Positions 1 through 8,489 of a stretch of DNA of 64,000 nucleotides are shown here, piece after piece. The notes beneath the pieces are model-generated. The model was not told the origin of the DNA. It did no database searches and saw only the letters and a program-made list of their open reading frames with translations. Numbering within the stretch: position 1 is the first letter of the stretch; each line of letters opens with the position of its first letter. Made by a program: the position numbers and the translations under genes. The DNA is from Roseiarcus sp963806935 (lineage in GTDB: Bacteria > Pseudomonadota > Alphaproteobacteria > Rhizobiales > Beijerinckiaceae): the NCBI GenBank assembly GCA_963806935.1, contig CAWEAT010000013.1, positions 46,622 through 110,621 of the forward strand, read 5' to 3'.

Positions 1-1343
1 TGGGCCCGTCCTACGTCAAACTGGGACAATTCCTCTCGACCCGCCCCGACATCGTTGGCGGCAAGGTCGCCATCGAGCTCGAACGACTGCAGGACCGGGT
101 CGCGCCAATGAGCCGTGAGACCGCGGTCGCCATCATCGAGGCGTCGTTCGGGACCAAGATCGATTTGCTGTTCGACAGTTTCGGCGAGCCGGTCGCGGCG
201 GCTTCGATCGCCCAAGTCCACCGTGCTGAAGTGAAAACTGGCCAAGTCATGCGGCCGGTTGCGGTGAAAGTACTGCGGGCCGGCACTGAGCGGCGATTTG
301 TCCGCGACCTTGCGGACATGTTCTTCGCCGCCCGGATCGCCGAGAGCCTGACGCCGGAGTTTCGCCGCCTGCGGCTTGTCCAGGTTGTCGAGACCCTCGC
401 CCGCTCGGTTCGGATGGAGATGGATTTCCGGCTCGAAGCGGCGGCAGCGTCGGAATTCGCCGAAAATTCCAGAATTGACCAGGACGTTCGTGCGCCGGCG
501 GTCGACTGGAACCGCACCACGCGCGAAGTGATGACGATGGAATGGATCGACGGGGTCCCGCTGACCGATCCCCATCGTCTGTCGGACCTCGGATTTGATC
601 CCCGTGCGCTGGCGCGCACCCTGATTCAGACCTTTCTGCGCACCGCGCTGCGCGACGGGTTCTTCCACGCCGACATGCATCAGGGGAATTTCTTCGTCGA
701 CGAAGAAGGGCGCATCGTCGCGGTCGACTTCGGCATTATGGGGCGTCTTGGCCGCAAGGAGCGCCGGTTCCTGGCGGAAATCCTATTCGGTTTCATCCGC
801 CGGGATTACCTGCGGGTGGCCGAGGTCCATTTCGAGGCCGGATACGTGCCCCATACCTATCGGGTCGAAGATTTCGCCCAGGCGCTCCGCGCTATCGGCG
901 AACCGATTCACTCTCGAACCGCCGATCAGATCTCGATGGCCAAACTCCTCACTCTCCTATTCGAAATCACGGCCCTCTTCGAAATGACCACCAGGGTCGA
1001 GCTGGTGATGCTGCAGAAAACGATGGTCGTGGTCGAAGGGGTGGCGCGAAAACTCGATCCCCAGCTCAACATGTGGTCGACGGCGGAGCCGGTGGTTGGC
1101 GCGTGGATCGCCGAAAACCTCGGCCCCCTCGGCCGAATCGACGATGCGAGCCGCGGGCTTTCGTCTCTCGCCGCCTTTCTCGCCAATGCTCCGCGACATC
1201 TGGAAAGAATTGCCGCTCGGCTCGAAACAGATGCGACCGCGGCGGTCATCGAAGCGGAACATGATTTGTCCCGATCCGTCATATATTTTCTGGGGTTTGC
1301 GACCTTCGTATCCGTCCTCGCTTTTCTTTGGTATCACTGGTGA
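1..1343 (+). CDS. ubiB: UbiB/ABC1-family atypical kinase (5' end cut off)
   Basis: This is an ABC1/ADCK-type protein kinase-like ATPase needed for ubiquinone synthesis, acting at the inner membrane. The reading frame (codon phase from base 3) is already open at the window edge, so the N-terminus is missing. The first visible residues contain the family hallmark KxGQ motif (YVKLGQFLSTRPD). The Ala-rich loop (AAASIAQVH), the VAVK lysine, the catalytic HADMHQGN loop and the DFG triplet (VDFGIMGRL) follow in the expected order. A single hydrophobic segment of about 20 residues ends the protein; the family often has two, so the membrane anchor may be short. In related genomes ubiB sits with coaBC and dut, as here. 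The family call is secure; the in vivo biochemical activity of UbiB is still debated. Confidence 0.93.
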   Translation, partial: GPSYVKLGQFLSTRPDIVGGKVAIELERLQDRVAPMSRETAVAIIEASFGTKIDLLFDSFGEPVAAASIAQVHRAEVKTGQVMRPVAVKVLRAGTERRFVRDLADMFFAARIAESLTPEFRRLRLVQVVETLARSVRMEMDFRLEAAAASEFAENSRIDQDVRAPAVDWNRTTREVMTMEWIDGVPLTDPHRLSDLGFDPRALARTLIQTFLRTALRDGFFHADMHQGNFFVDEEGRIVAVDFGIMGRLGRKERRFLAEILFGFIRRDYLRVAEVHFEAGYVPHTYRVEDFAQALRAIGEPIHSRTADQISMAKLLTLLFEITALFEMTTRVELVMLQKTMVVVEGVARKLDPQLNMWSTAEPVVGAWIAENLGPLGRIDDASRGLSSLAAFLANAPRHLERIAARLETDATAAVIEAEHDLSRSVIYFLGFATFVSVLAFLWYHW

Positions 1344-1704
1344 TCGCGCGGGCGGGTAAGCCGCCGCGCACCCCTTTGCCCGCTCCGTTTGCCGACACTG
1401 GCGCAGGGGTGAGGAAGCCTCGGCCGGTTGCGTCGAGGCAGCCCCGGACGCCGCCCGGCGGGCGTCTCCACAACCGCCGGCCGCAGTCGCGCATCGCCAA
1501 CACCACAATTGTGGTAATTGCAATTTCAGTATCCGTCGTGACAAATCCTCTGGTGTCGTTCGTGGCACTAGAGGACTGAACCGCCGGCCGGGGGGCAGGA
1601 GCGGGGCGAAGGACAGATGGACGTTTCTCGCACTGTTGCATGGAATTCAGCCGCGTGGCGGGCGCTGTCCCGTTACTGCGGACTGTCCTAGCCAGGGTCA
1701 TCGG
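1344..1704. other. Intergenic region ubiB-coaBC with no convincing gene
   Basis: These 361 bases separate ubiB from the coaBC start. Short frames run through on both strands, but none has a plausible start and none resembles a known protein. The stretch holds one clear structure, a 14-bp perfect palindrome described separately. The bases around the palindrome (about 1500-1550) are more AT-rich than their surroundings, which fits a promoter or operator for coaBC-dut. Confidence 0.5.
1502..1515. promoter_or_regulatory. 14-bp perfect palindrome, possible operator
   Basis: The bases ACCACAATTGTGGT read the same on both strands. They lie 190 bases upstream of the coaBC start, in a locally AT-rich patch. 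A dimeric regulator could bind here. No regulator is identified and the role is inference. Confidence 0.4.
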
Positions 1705-2959
1705 ATGAGCGTCGTCACGATCTCGCGCGCGCGTATTCTCCTGATCATCAGTGGAGGAATCGCGGCCTACAAGGCGCTGGAGTTGATTCGACGGCTCAGG
1801 GACCGCGGCGCGACGGTGCGCGTCGTTATGACTGCGGCGGCCCAGCAGTTCGTGTCGCCCTTATCCGCGGCGACGCTGAGCGGGCAGCCGATCCGAGACG
1901 ACCTTTTCAACCTGACTGACGAAGCCGCGATCGGCCATATCGAGCTGTCGCGCGCCGCGGACCTTATCGTGGTCGCGCCGGCCAGCGCACATATTCTCGC
2001 CCGGATGGCCGCGGGACTCGCGGACGATCTGGCGACCACTCTTTTGCTGGCGACCGACAAACGGGTGCTTGCGGCCCCGGCAATGAACGTGAGAATGTGG
2101 CTCCACCCCGCGACCCGACGCAACTTGGATCGCTTAAGGGAGGACGGCGTTCTGCTCGTCGGTCCCGAATCGGGGTCCATGGCCTGCGGAGAATTTGGCC
2201 CGGGCAGGATGGCCGAGCCTCCGGCGATCGTCGAGGCTATCGAACAGGCGCTGACAGCGGAAACAGCGCTCGCCGAATCACCCGAGTCGCCTCGACTTTG
2301 GTCCGCTCAGCGGACGGCATATCATCGTCACCTCAGGGCCGACATATGAGCCGATCGACCCAGTCCGGTTCATCGGAAACCGATCTTCAGGGCGGCAGGG
2401 GCATGCAATTGCGCAATCGGCGATTGGCGCCGGCGCAAAGGTAACCCTCATCACCGGACCGGTCGGCCTGTCTGATCCCGCCGGGGCCGAGGTCATTCAT
2501 GTTGGTTCGGCGCAGGAGATGCGCCAAGCGGTTGAGGCCGCGCTGCCCGCCGACGCATTCATCGCCGCTGCGGCGGTGGCGGATTGGCGCCCCGAGAACG
2601 TCGCCCACCAGAAGATGAAAAAAGCCGCCGGAGAGTCTCCGACGCTGCGGCTGCTTGAGAATCCCGATATACTCGCGGAAGTCTCGAAGAAGACCACAAT
2701 GCGGCCGGCGGTTGTGATTGGCTTCGCGGCCGAGACCGAAAATGTTACGGCCAATGCGAAGGCGAAGTTACGGCGTAAAGGCTGTGATCTCATCATCGCC
2801 AATAGTGTCGCCGAAGGGACTTCGACGTTCGGCGGCGAGACCAACCAGGTTGAAGTTATCGACGCGCGCAAGGCGGAAACCTGGCCGCCGATGACCAAGG
2901 CCGAGGTGGCCGACGGCATTGTCCGGCGCCTCGCGATCGAATTGGCGAGACGCCAATGA
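1705..2959 (+). pseudogene. coaBC: Bifunctional CoaBC (Dfp) with one frame break
   Basis: CoaBC makes 4'-phosphopantetheine from 4'-phosphopantothenate and cysteine via PPC synthetase and decarboxylase activities. I chose the ATG at 1705 because the flavoprotein domain begins just after it (RILLIISGGIAAYKALE). The CoaC half shows the PAMNVRMW motif and the ACGEFGPGRM cysteine motif. The CoaB half (SGPTYEPIDPVRF, NRSSGRQGHA, KMKKA, IANSVAEG) continues in a different frame. A stop at 2252 in the downstream frame limits the switch to about 2255-2303. Removing one base would give 417 residues, normal for the family. The downstream frame has no ATG, GTG or TTG in that interval, so CoaB cannot start on its own with a complete domain. 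Because the function is essential, a sequence error is more likely than true loss. The end overlaps dut by ATGA. Confidence 0.88.
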
Positions 2960-3411
2960 TTTCGATTGTTTACAGGAGATTGCCGCACGCCGAGGGGTTG
3001 CAATTGCCGGCGTATGAGAGTGAACATGCGGCGGGGATGGATCTCGTGGCCGCGCTGCCCGCGGGCGAAGGCGTTGTTCTGGCCCCTGGGTCCCGCGGGT
3101 TGATCGCGACCGGGCTAGCGCTTGAGTTGCCGAATGGATTCGAAGCTCAGATCCGGCCCCGGTCAGGGCTGGCTTTGAACGATGGGGTGACGGTCCTCAA
3201 CAGTCCGGGGACGATCGACGCTGACTATCGCGGCGAGATTGGCGTCATCCTCATCAATTTTGGGACGAAGCCCTTTGCCGTCCGGCGGGGTGCGCGCATT
3301 GCGCAACTTGTCGTTTGTTCTGTGGAACGCGTCGCTCTGATTGCGAGCGAGCGGCTCACGTCGAGTGTCCGGGGCTCCGATGGATTCGGTTCCACCGGGC
3401 TCTCATCCTAG
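2956..3411 (+). CDS. dut: dUTP diphosphatase
   Basis: The enzyme hydrolyses dUTP to dUMP and pyrophosphate, keeping uracil out of DNA and supplying dUMP for thymidylate synthesis. The 151 residues match the trimeric dUTPase length. All five motifs are visible: AAGMDLVA (1), PRSGLA (2), GTIDADYRGEIG (3), RGARIAQLVV (4) and the glycine-rich C-terminal tail RGSDGFGSTG (5), which closes over the active site. The start overlaps the coaBC stop by four bases, so the two are probably co-translated. An SD-like GGAGG overlapping the dut stop leads into the next gene. Confidence 0.97.
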   Translation: MISIVYRRLPHAEGLQLPAYESEHAAGMDLVAALPAGEGVVLAPGSRGLIATGLALELPNGFEAQIRPRSGLALNDGVTVLNSPGTIDADYRGEIGVILINFGTKPFAVRRGARIAQLVVCSVERVALIASERLTSSVRGSDGFGSTGLSS

Positions 3412-3418
3412 GAGGTAG

Positions 3419-3874
3419 ATGATGAACCTACTATCGCGACGGAGCGTTCTCGCGATCGCCGCAGTCGTCGATGTCGCGTTGCATTCGCGCTCGGCGCCAG
3501 TTGCAGCCAAGGCTTTGGCGGCGCGTCATAAGTTGCCCCCGCGCCATCTGGAGACGTTGCTCCAGGGGCTCGTCCACGCCAAGATCCTCAAGGGCGTGCG
3601 CGGGCCGCGCGGCGGCTACGAACTGGCGCGCGAGCGCCGGCGGATCACCATCGGCGAAATCGTGCGCACCGCGATGTCGCTGAGCACCGCGGATCCGGAG
3701 GATCTGGGCGCAAATTCGATCCTGCTCGAGCGTGTGATCGATCCTGCCGTTCGCAAGGCAGGCGAAACCTTTCTCGCCAATCTCGATTCGATCACCGTCG
3801 AACAGATGTGCGAGACGGCCGAGAAAGCCCACGTGCTCGACGACGAAAAGGCAGCCGGCGATTTTGCTATCTGA
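3419..3874 (+). CDS. Rrf2-family transcriptional regulator
   Basis: This is a 151-residue Rrf2 winged-helix DNA-binding protein, recognised by the N-terminal pattern of the family and the wing segment GPRGGYELARERRRITIGEIV. The start is the ATG at 3419 (a second ATG follows at once), preceded by a good SD (GGAGG). There is only one cysteine (QMCETA) and no three-cysteine cluster, so it is unlikely to ligate an iron-sulfur cluster as IscR does. It lies about 100 bases upstream of cysK on the same strand. By analogy with CymR, an Rrf2 repressor of cysteine metabolism that binds CysK, it may control cysK. That link is inferred from position only. Confidence 0.85.
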   Translation: MMNLLSRRSVLAIAAVVDVALHSRSAPVAAKALAARHKLPPRHLETLLQGLVHAKILKGVRGPRGGYELARERRRITIGEIVRTAMSLSTADPEDLGANSILLERVIDPAVRKAGETFLANLDSITVEQMCETAEKAHVLDDEKAAGDFAI

Positions 3875-3977
3875 TCCCGGCAATTGCCGCGTTCCATAGT
3901 TTTGTTCCGCATAAAATGTTATCGTCGGCCCGCGTCGCAAGGCGCGGGCCCGGCGGGCATTTTGGAGTAGCGGTCAA

Positions 3978-4943
3978 ATGACGAATGCAGGCGGAACGCC
4001 AGGCCGCGGGAGGATTTATGCATCGATCACCGACACGATCGGCGATACGCCTCTCGTCAGCATGAGCCGGATCGCCAAGGAGAAGGGGGTCGGCGCCCAT
4101 CTTCTGGCGAAGCTTGAGTTCTTCAATCCGATTTCGAGCGTCAAGGACCGCATCGGGGTCGCTATGGTCGACGCCCTCGAGGCGAAGGGAACGATCTCGC
4201 CCGGCCGCGGCGTTCTCGTCGAGCCCACCTCCGGGAACACCGGCATTGCGCTCGCCTTCGTGGCGGCCGCGCGCGGCTACCGGCTGATCCTGGTGATGCC
4301 CGAATCGATGTCGATCGAACGGCGAAAGATGCTGGCCCTGCTTGGGGCCGAGCTGGTCCTCACCCCCGCCGCGCAGGGCATGAAAGGCGCCATCGCCAAG
4401 GCGAACGAGATCGTCAACGAGACGCCGGGCGCGGCGATGCCGCAGCAGTTCGAGAACCCCGCCAATCCGGAAATTCACCGCCGGACCACGGCGGAGGAAA
4501 TCTGGAACGACACGCACGGCGAAGTCGACATCGTCGTCTCCGGCGTCGGCACCGGGGGCACGATCACAGGCGTCGGCGAGGTTCTGAAGGCCCGCAAGCC
4601 AAGCGTCCGCATGGTCGCGGTCGAACCCGAAGACTCGCCCGTTCTTTCCGGCGGCGCTCCGGGGCCGCACAAGATCCAGGGCATCGGCGCCGGATTCGTT
4701 CCGGCGATCCTCGATCGCGGCGTGATCGACGAGGTCGTCGTGGTCGGGAACCAGACCGCCTTCGACACCGCCCGGCTGGTGGCGAGGGTCGAGGGCATTC
4801 CGGTCGGCATCTCCTCCGGCGCCGCCGTCGCCGCGGCGATCGACGTCGGCCGCCGGCCGGAGAATGCCGGCAAGTCGATCGTGGTCATCATTCCCTCGTT
4901 CGCCGAGCGTTATTTGTCGACAGCGCTTTTCGAGGGGCTCTGA
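3978..4943 (+). CDS. cysK: Cysteine synthase A (O-acetylserine sulfhydrylase)
   Basis: CysK forms L-cysteine from O-acetyl-L-serine and sulfide using PLP. The 321-residue protein is a fold-type II PLP enzyme. The Schiff-base lysine is in NPISSVKDRIG, the substrate loop is PTSGNTGIAL, the phosphate-binding glycine loop is GTGGTITGVGE, and the pyridine-nitrogen serine is in GISSGAAVA. The start at 3978 follows a weak GGAG. An Rrf2 regulator lies immediately upstream. It could in principle be CysM, but the sequence reads as the CysK type. Confidence 0.95.
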   Translation: MTNAGGTPGRGRIYASITDTIGDTPLVSMSRIAKEKGVGAHLLAKLEFFNPISSVKDRIGVAMVDALEAKGTISPGRGVLVEPTSGNTGIALAFVAAARGYRLILVMPESMSIERRKMLALLGAELVLTPAAQGMKGAIAKANEIVNETPGAAMPQQFENPANPEIHRRTTAEEIWNDTHGEVDIVVSGVGTGGTITGVGEVLKARKPSVRMVAVEPEDSPVLSGGAPGPHKIQGIGAGFVPAILDRGVIDEVVVVGNQTAFDTARLVARVEGIPVGISSGAAVAAAIDVGRRPENAGKSIVVIIPSFAERYLSTALFEGL

Positions 4944-5011
4944 CCCCGAGCCAAGCCGCTTCCAAATTTTCCCAAACCGAGCCGAAGATAGCCAATGGGG
5001 AGCCAAGGCGC

Positions 5012-5040
5012 TCCAAGGAAAAGGCTTTGATTTCCTTGGA
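5012..5040. terminator. Hairpin downstream of cysK
   Basis: A perfect 10-bp stem (TCCAAGGAAA and TTTCCTTGGA) encloses a 9-base loop. It stands 69 bases past the cysK stop, in the 304-base gap (4944-5247) between cysK and the convergent VOC gene. No strong T run follows, so a terminator role is plausible but unproven. The rest of the gap shows nothing else I can support. Confidence 0.45.
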
Positions 5041-5247
5041 TTCCCTTGGCGGGATCGAGATTTTTCAATGGCTTGCGCCGTCGGCCGGCGGCAAAGAGGT
5101 CTTCCCGGCCCTTTGCCTGTCGGCGGCCGGGGCGCTCGTTGGGCGATGAAAACAAGATAGCACGACTTCTGAGTTTCTGGAACAGAATGTCGCCAATTTC
5201 TGCTTCCCAGGCCCAAAGCCTTCCGGCCACGCCGCCGGCCGGCCCGC

Positions 5248-5616
5248 TCAGTTCGGCGACGGCGCAAAGACGCGCAGGCGCTGGCCGTCCGGATCGAGGG
5301 CGACGAAAGTGTAGCCGAAATCCATTTGGGTCGGCGCGAGCGCGATTGTGACGCCGCGGCCTCGCCACTCGGCGAAGGTCGCATCGACCTCGGCGGGGTT
5401 TTCCACAGGAAAAGCGATCTCGCCGCCGCCGGGGGCGGAGGCGGCGGGCTTCACCCCGTCGCGCCGCCATAAGCCGAGCATGAGGCCGGGGCCGGCGGGC
5501 AGCATCGCGAAGGTGGCGGATGACTCGATCGCCGGCCGGCCGAGGATCGAAGCGTAGAACGCTTGGCTCGCGGCGACGTCATCGACATAGACCAGAATGA
5601 AACCGACATTGCGCAT
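5248..5616 (-). CDS. VOC-family (glyoxalase/bleomycin-resistance fold) protein
   Basis: This 122-residue protein has the vicinal-oxygen-chelate fold pattern. It starts with the typical strand and helix (MRNVGFILVYVDDVAASQAFY), and the second beta-alpha-beta-beta-beta unit ends in FVALDPDGQRLRVFAP. Members bind a metal and act as isomerases, dioxygenases or resistance proteins. The substrate cannot be read from the sequence. It is the last of three minus-strand genes (rpsT, DUF3297, VOC). Confidence 0.85.
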   Translation of the reverse strand: MRNVGFILVYVDDVAASQAFYASILGRPAIESSATFAMLPAGPGLMLGLWRRDGVKPAASAPGGGEIAFPVENPAEVDATFAEWRGRGVTIALAPTQMDFGYTFVALDPDGQRLRVFAPSPN

Positions 5617-5664
5617 GGGGACAGCTCCGGGTTTGACCGGCTCAACCCATATCGACCCGGAGTG

Positions 5665-5928
5665 TCAGTTTCCGTCAGCAGCGGAAGCGTCGGCGGCCTG
5701 AAAATAGGGCTCGACGGTTCCGGTCATCTTGATCACCAGCGGCTGGCCGCGGCGATCGAGAGCCTTGCCGGCCGCCGCCCGGATCCAGGCTTCCCGCACG
5801 CAATATTCCTGCACGTCGCGCCGCTCGACGCCCCGGAACCGGACGCCGACGCCGCGCGCGAGCGCGGCTTCATCGTAAAACGGACTTGCCGGATCGACGC
5901 TGAGCCGGTCGGGAGGAACGTCGGTCAT
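5665..5928 (-). CDS. DUF3297 family protein
   Basis: This small 87-residue protein matches the conserved DUF3297 pattern: an N-terminal PPDRLSVDPASPFYDE, then GVGVRFRGVE, VQEYCVREAWIR, AAGKALDRRGQP and the C-terminal GTVEPYF. The family is widespread in Proteobacteria and has no established function. It lies between rpsT and the VOC gene, all on the minus strand. Confidence 0.85.
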   Translation of the reverse strand: MTDVPPDRLSVDPASPFYDEAALARGVGVRFRGVERRDVQEYCVREAWIRAAAGKALDRRGQPLVIKMTGTVEPYFQAADASAADGN

Positions 5929-5967
5929 TGCGCAAGCGGCGCCAAGCGAAAGCGGGTCAGCGGGCGA

Positions 5968-6234
5968 TCAGCTGGCCATCGCCTTGACCCGCTTGGTCAG
6001 GCGGGAGATTTTCCGCGACGCGGCGTTCTTGTGCACGATGCCCTTCTGGGCCGCGCGGGCGAGCTTGGGTTCGGCCGCGCCCAGCGCCTCGGCCGCGGCC
6101 TTGGGGTCCTTGGAGGCGATCGCCTCCTCGACCTTGCGGACATAGGTGCGCATTTCGCTGCGGCGCGACTTGTTGACCTCGGTGCGGCGGTCAGTCTGGC
6201 GGGCCGCCTTCTGGGCCGACTTCGTATTGGCCAT
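5968..6234 (-). CDS. rpsT: 30S ribosomal protein S20
   Basis: S20 binds 16S rRNA early in small-subunit assembly. I chose the start that gives MANTKSAQKAARQ, the invariant S20 N-terminus, rather than a longer frame that begins 18 codons earlier. An SD-like AAAGAAG precedes it. The resulting 88 residues are highly basic with a typical KNAASRKISRLTKRV C-terminal helix. In many Hyphomicrobiales rpsT is followed or accompanied by dnaA; here no dnaA is adjacent. Confidence 0.97.
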   Translation of the reverse strand: MANTKSAQKAARQTDRRTEVNKSRRSEMRTYVRKVEEAIASKDPKAAAEALGAAEPKLARAAQKGIVHKNAASRKISRLTKRVKAMAS

Positions 6235-6747
6235 GAACTTCTTTTTCCCTTGTCGGCTCCGCTCAAAGCGGGCCCGGCTCAAAATCAAACAGGCCGGGTT
6301 TCAAGCCCAGCCTTTCGGAGCCGCGCTTATAGGCTTCTCGCCGCGGATGCGTCAACCGCTTCCACCTGTCTCGGTTTGCCGGTCGGGCGGATAGCGGCGC
6401 AGGTGAGCGACGCAGTTGACGACCGCAATTCGCAAGGAGCAGACATTCCGCGCGTGGCGAAGGGGTCGAATCGACCCCTCTACGACATTCAAGCTGCGGC
6501 GGACGTCCCGAGTTGGCCGGAAGCGGCCTTCGCCTTTCACGCGAGCGTACCGCCAAGGCAGACATCGCTAGTCAACCCGCGTCCGCCAATCGTCATCTCC
6601 CAGTTCCGCTAGACCAATTGTAATTGCTCGGCTGTACTGAGAGACCTCACGCGCTCCCCAGATATGCCGAAGGCCCTTGTGAGCTGCTCGTCCACGATCG
6701 CGAAGCGGTGATCGGTTGCCCTCAATCCGTCCACACGGACTAGCCTC
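6235..6747. other. 513-base gap between rpsT and the AraC-type gene
   Basis: No convincing gene is present on either strand. A perfect inverted repeat (AGGGGTCGA, one base, TCGACCCCT) lies at 6461-6479. I searched for DnaA boxes and found none with a good match, so I do not call an origin despite the usual rpsT-dnaA neighbourhood in related genomes. The rpsT promoter must lie in the part near 6235-6300. Confidence 0.45.
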
Positions 6748-7654
6748 CTACGCAACGGCCGCCCGCCGCGCGTGATGACGAGGCGTGCTGCCCATCACGC
6801 GCTTGTAGGCAGTGCTAAACGCGCTTTCCGATTCATACCCGACCGAGCGGGCGACGGCGCCGACGGGTTCGCCGCGCTTGAGGCTGCGTCCGGCGAGCAG
6901 CATCCGCCAACGCGTGAGATATTCGATCGGTCCGTCGCCGACCAATAGCCCAAATCGCGCCGCGAAATCCGGATCGTGACATGCCGACTTCGTCGGCCAG
7001 CGCCGCCACCGTCCAGCGCCGCGCCGGCTCGCGATGCATCGCCGCGATCGCCGCCCCCACCTGCTTGTCGGAGAGCGCAAACAGCCAGCCGACGCCCTCG
7101 CTCTCGTCGAGGTGGAGGCGGAGCGCCTGGACGAAGATCATGTAGGCAAGTTGCTGGGCGATCAGGACGCCTCCCGGCTTGAGATCGGTCAGTTCCTGCC
7201 GCATTCGATCGAAGGCCCAGCGTAAAGCCTCGCGCTCGGTCTCTCTTTGCAGATGGACGACAGGCGGCAGCATGCCGACCAGCATCTCCGCCTGCGGCCC
7301 AGCGAGCTGGAAATGGCTCCCGAGCACCGTGACCCCGTCGCTGCCGTTCAACCTGACAACTTCGCCCTCGCGGGCGCCGACAAAGTGGCGCCGCCAATCA
7401 TCGGGCGGCAAAGCCAGGTCGCTTGCAATTCGGAACGGCCGGCCGTGTGGCAAGAGGAAGCAGTCGCCCTGTTGGAGATGGACCGGCTCGCCATCGCCCT
7501 CCACTGCGAGCCAACACGCACCCGAGGTCACGGCGTAGCATTTGATCGCCTCATACGCGCCGAAGCGGATCGACCAATCGCCGCCCGCCTCGAACCCGCC
7601 AACGCGATAGCTTCTCAGCTCCAGGAACGAGATGACATCGGACAGCGCATCCAT
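6748..7654 (-). pseudogene. AraC-family regulator with cupin sensor, frame broken
   Basis: The first part is an AraC-type N-terminal cupin sensor (starting MDALSDVISFLELRSY, with a GDCFLLPHGRPF cupin motif). It leads into the helix-turn-helix as ALADEVGMSRS. The DNA-binding domain then continues in another frame as DFAARFGLLVGDGPIEYLTRWRM and ends with SVGYESESAFSTAYKRVMG. The switch lies near 6966-6975; removing one base restores a 301-residue protein. I prefer the ATG at 7654 over one 13 codons earlier because MDALS is the usual family start. It is divergent from a small membrane protein at 7943 and may regulate it. Either a real mutation or a sequence error is possible. Confidence 0.82.
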
Positions 7655-7942
7655 CTTTGGACGGTCTCCAACAAACAATAGACGATAGCGCATGGATCGT
7701 CTGAGCGCAATCGTCCATGATCCTGTTTCGACGCAATCGCCAACCGTTCGACGAATTGGCTAAGCGCGATACAGCTTTCTGGGCCCCAACAAGGGAGACA
7801 ATAGTGAACAAACTCCCACTCCTTTGGTTTTCATTCATGGGCTTTGGCTACACAAAAGCACTGTTAACCCTCTGACGAGCTATTCCCATGCGTCATAATA
7901 CGAGCATCTTGCCCACAGTTACTTGATCAAAGGAGACCGACA

Positions 7943-8314
7943 ATGACCTTTCAAGTAATGGCGATTATCGTGACGTGCGCCGGCTGCGTTCTTGGCCTCC
8001 GCTTCATCTTCGCCGGGGGTTCCGTGCTCAGGGAGTGGGGCATCGAGGCTACGGCCGGTTCGCTTATTCTATTTCGCCGGATTGGCGCGATCTATCTCGG
8101 CCTCGCCCTAATGTTCTTCCTCGGACGAGCGGCTGCCCCCTCGGATCTCCGCTCGGCGGTCTGTCTGGTCATGGGCGGAGCGATCGCGCTGCTCGCGTGT
8201 CTCGGGCTCTTCGAGTTCCTGGCTCGGCGAGTCAGCGCTGGCGTCTTCCGCTCGGTCGTCGGGGAGGCGGTGCTCGCGGCAGGCTTCGTCTGGGTGTGGT
8301 GGGGCGGGCGATGA
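7943..8314 (+). CDS. Small four-helix membrane protein
   Basis: I do not recognise the family. The 123 residues contain about four hydrophobic segments (roughly 2-24, 39-60, 72-93 and 103-120) with short charged loops, so it is an inner-membrane protein. A good SD (AAAGGAG) precedes the ATG. It is transcribed away from the AraC-type gene, with about 290 bases between them, a layout typical of a regulator and its target. No catalytic motif is seen. Confidence 0.75.
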   Translation: MTFQVMAIIVTCAGCVLGLRFIFAGGSVLREWGIEATAGSLILFRRIGAIYLGLALMFFLGRAAAPSDLRSAVCLVMGGAIALLACLGLFEFLARRVSAGVFRSVVGEAVLAAGFVWVWWGGR

Positions 8315-8489
8315 CCGCAACCGGCCTTTACCCCTGCCTGAAAACAATCGTCATGCACGCTGAAAGGCGGAGTCCAAGGCGAGCATTCCTCGCATGACTG
8401 TGCCAAGAGCAATGATATTAGACTAGCCTATCAGCCAAATCCGGACGTGGAAAGTGGACGATGCGGGCCGACAAATCGAGGTCTTGCTT

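Noticed and set aside
3867..5384. Long minus-strand frame (505 codons) opposite cysK
   Set aside because: It overlaps cysK entirely and has biased composition; cysK is unambiguous.
6461..6479. Inverted repeat in the rpsT-AraC gap as a possible replication origin element
   Set aside because: No DnaA boxes or AT-rich unwinding region accompany it, so an origin call is not supported.
7855..7870. TTAACCCT upstream of the membrane-protein gene as a CtrA half-site
   Set aside because: It differs from TTAACCAT at the end and has no partner half; too weak to report.
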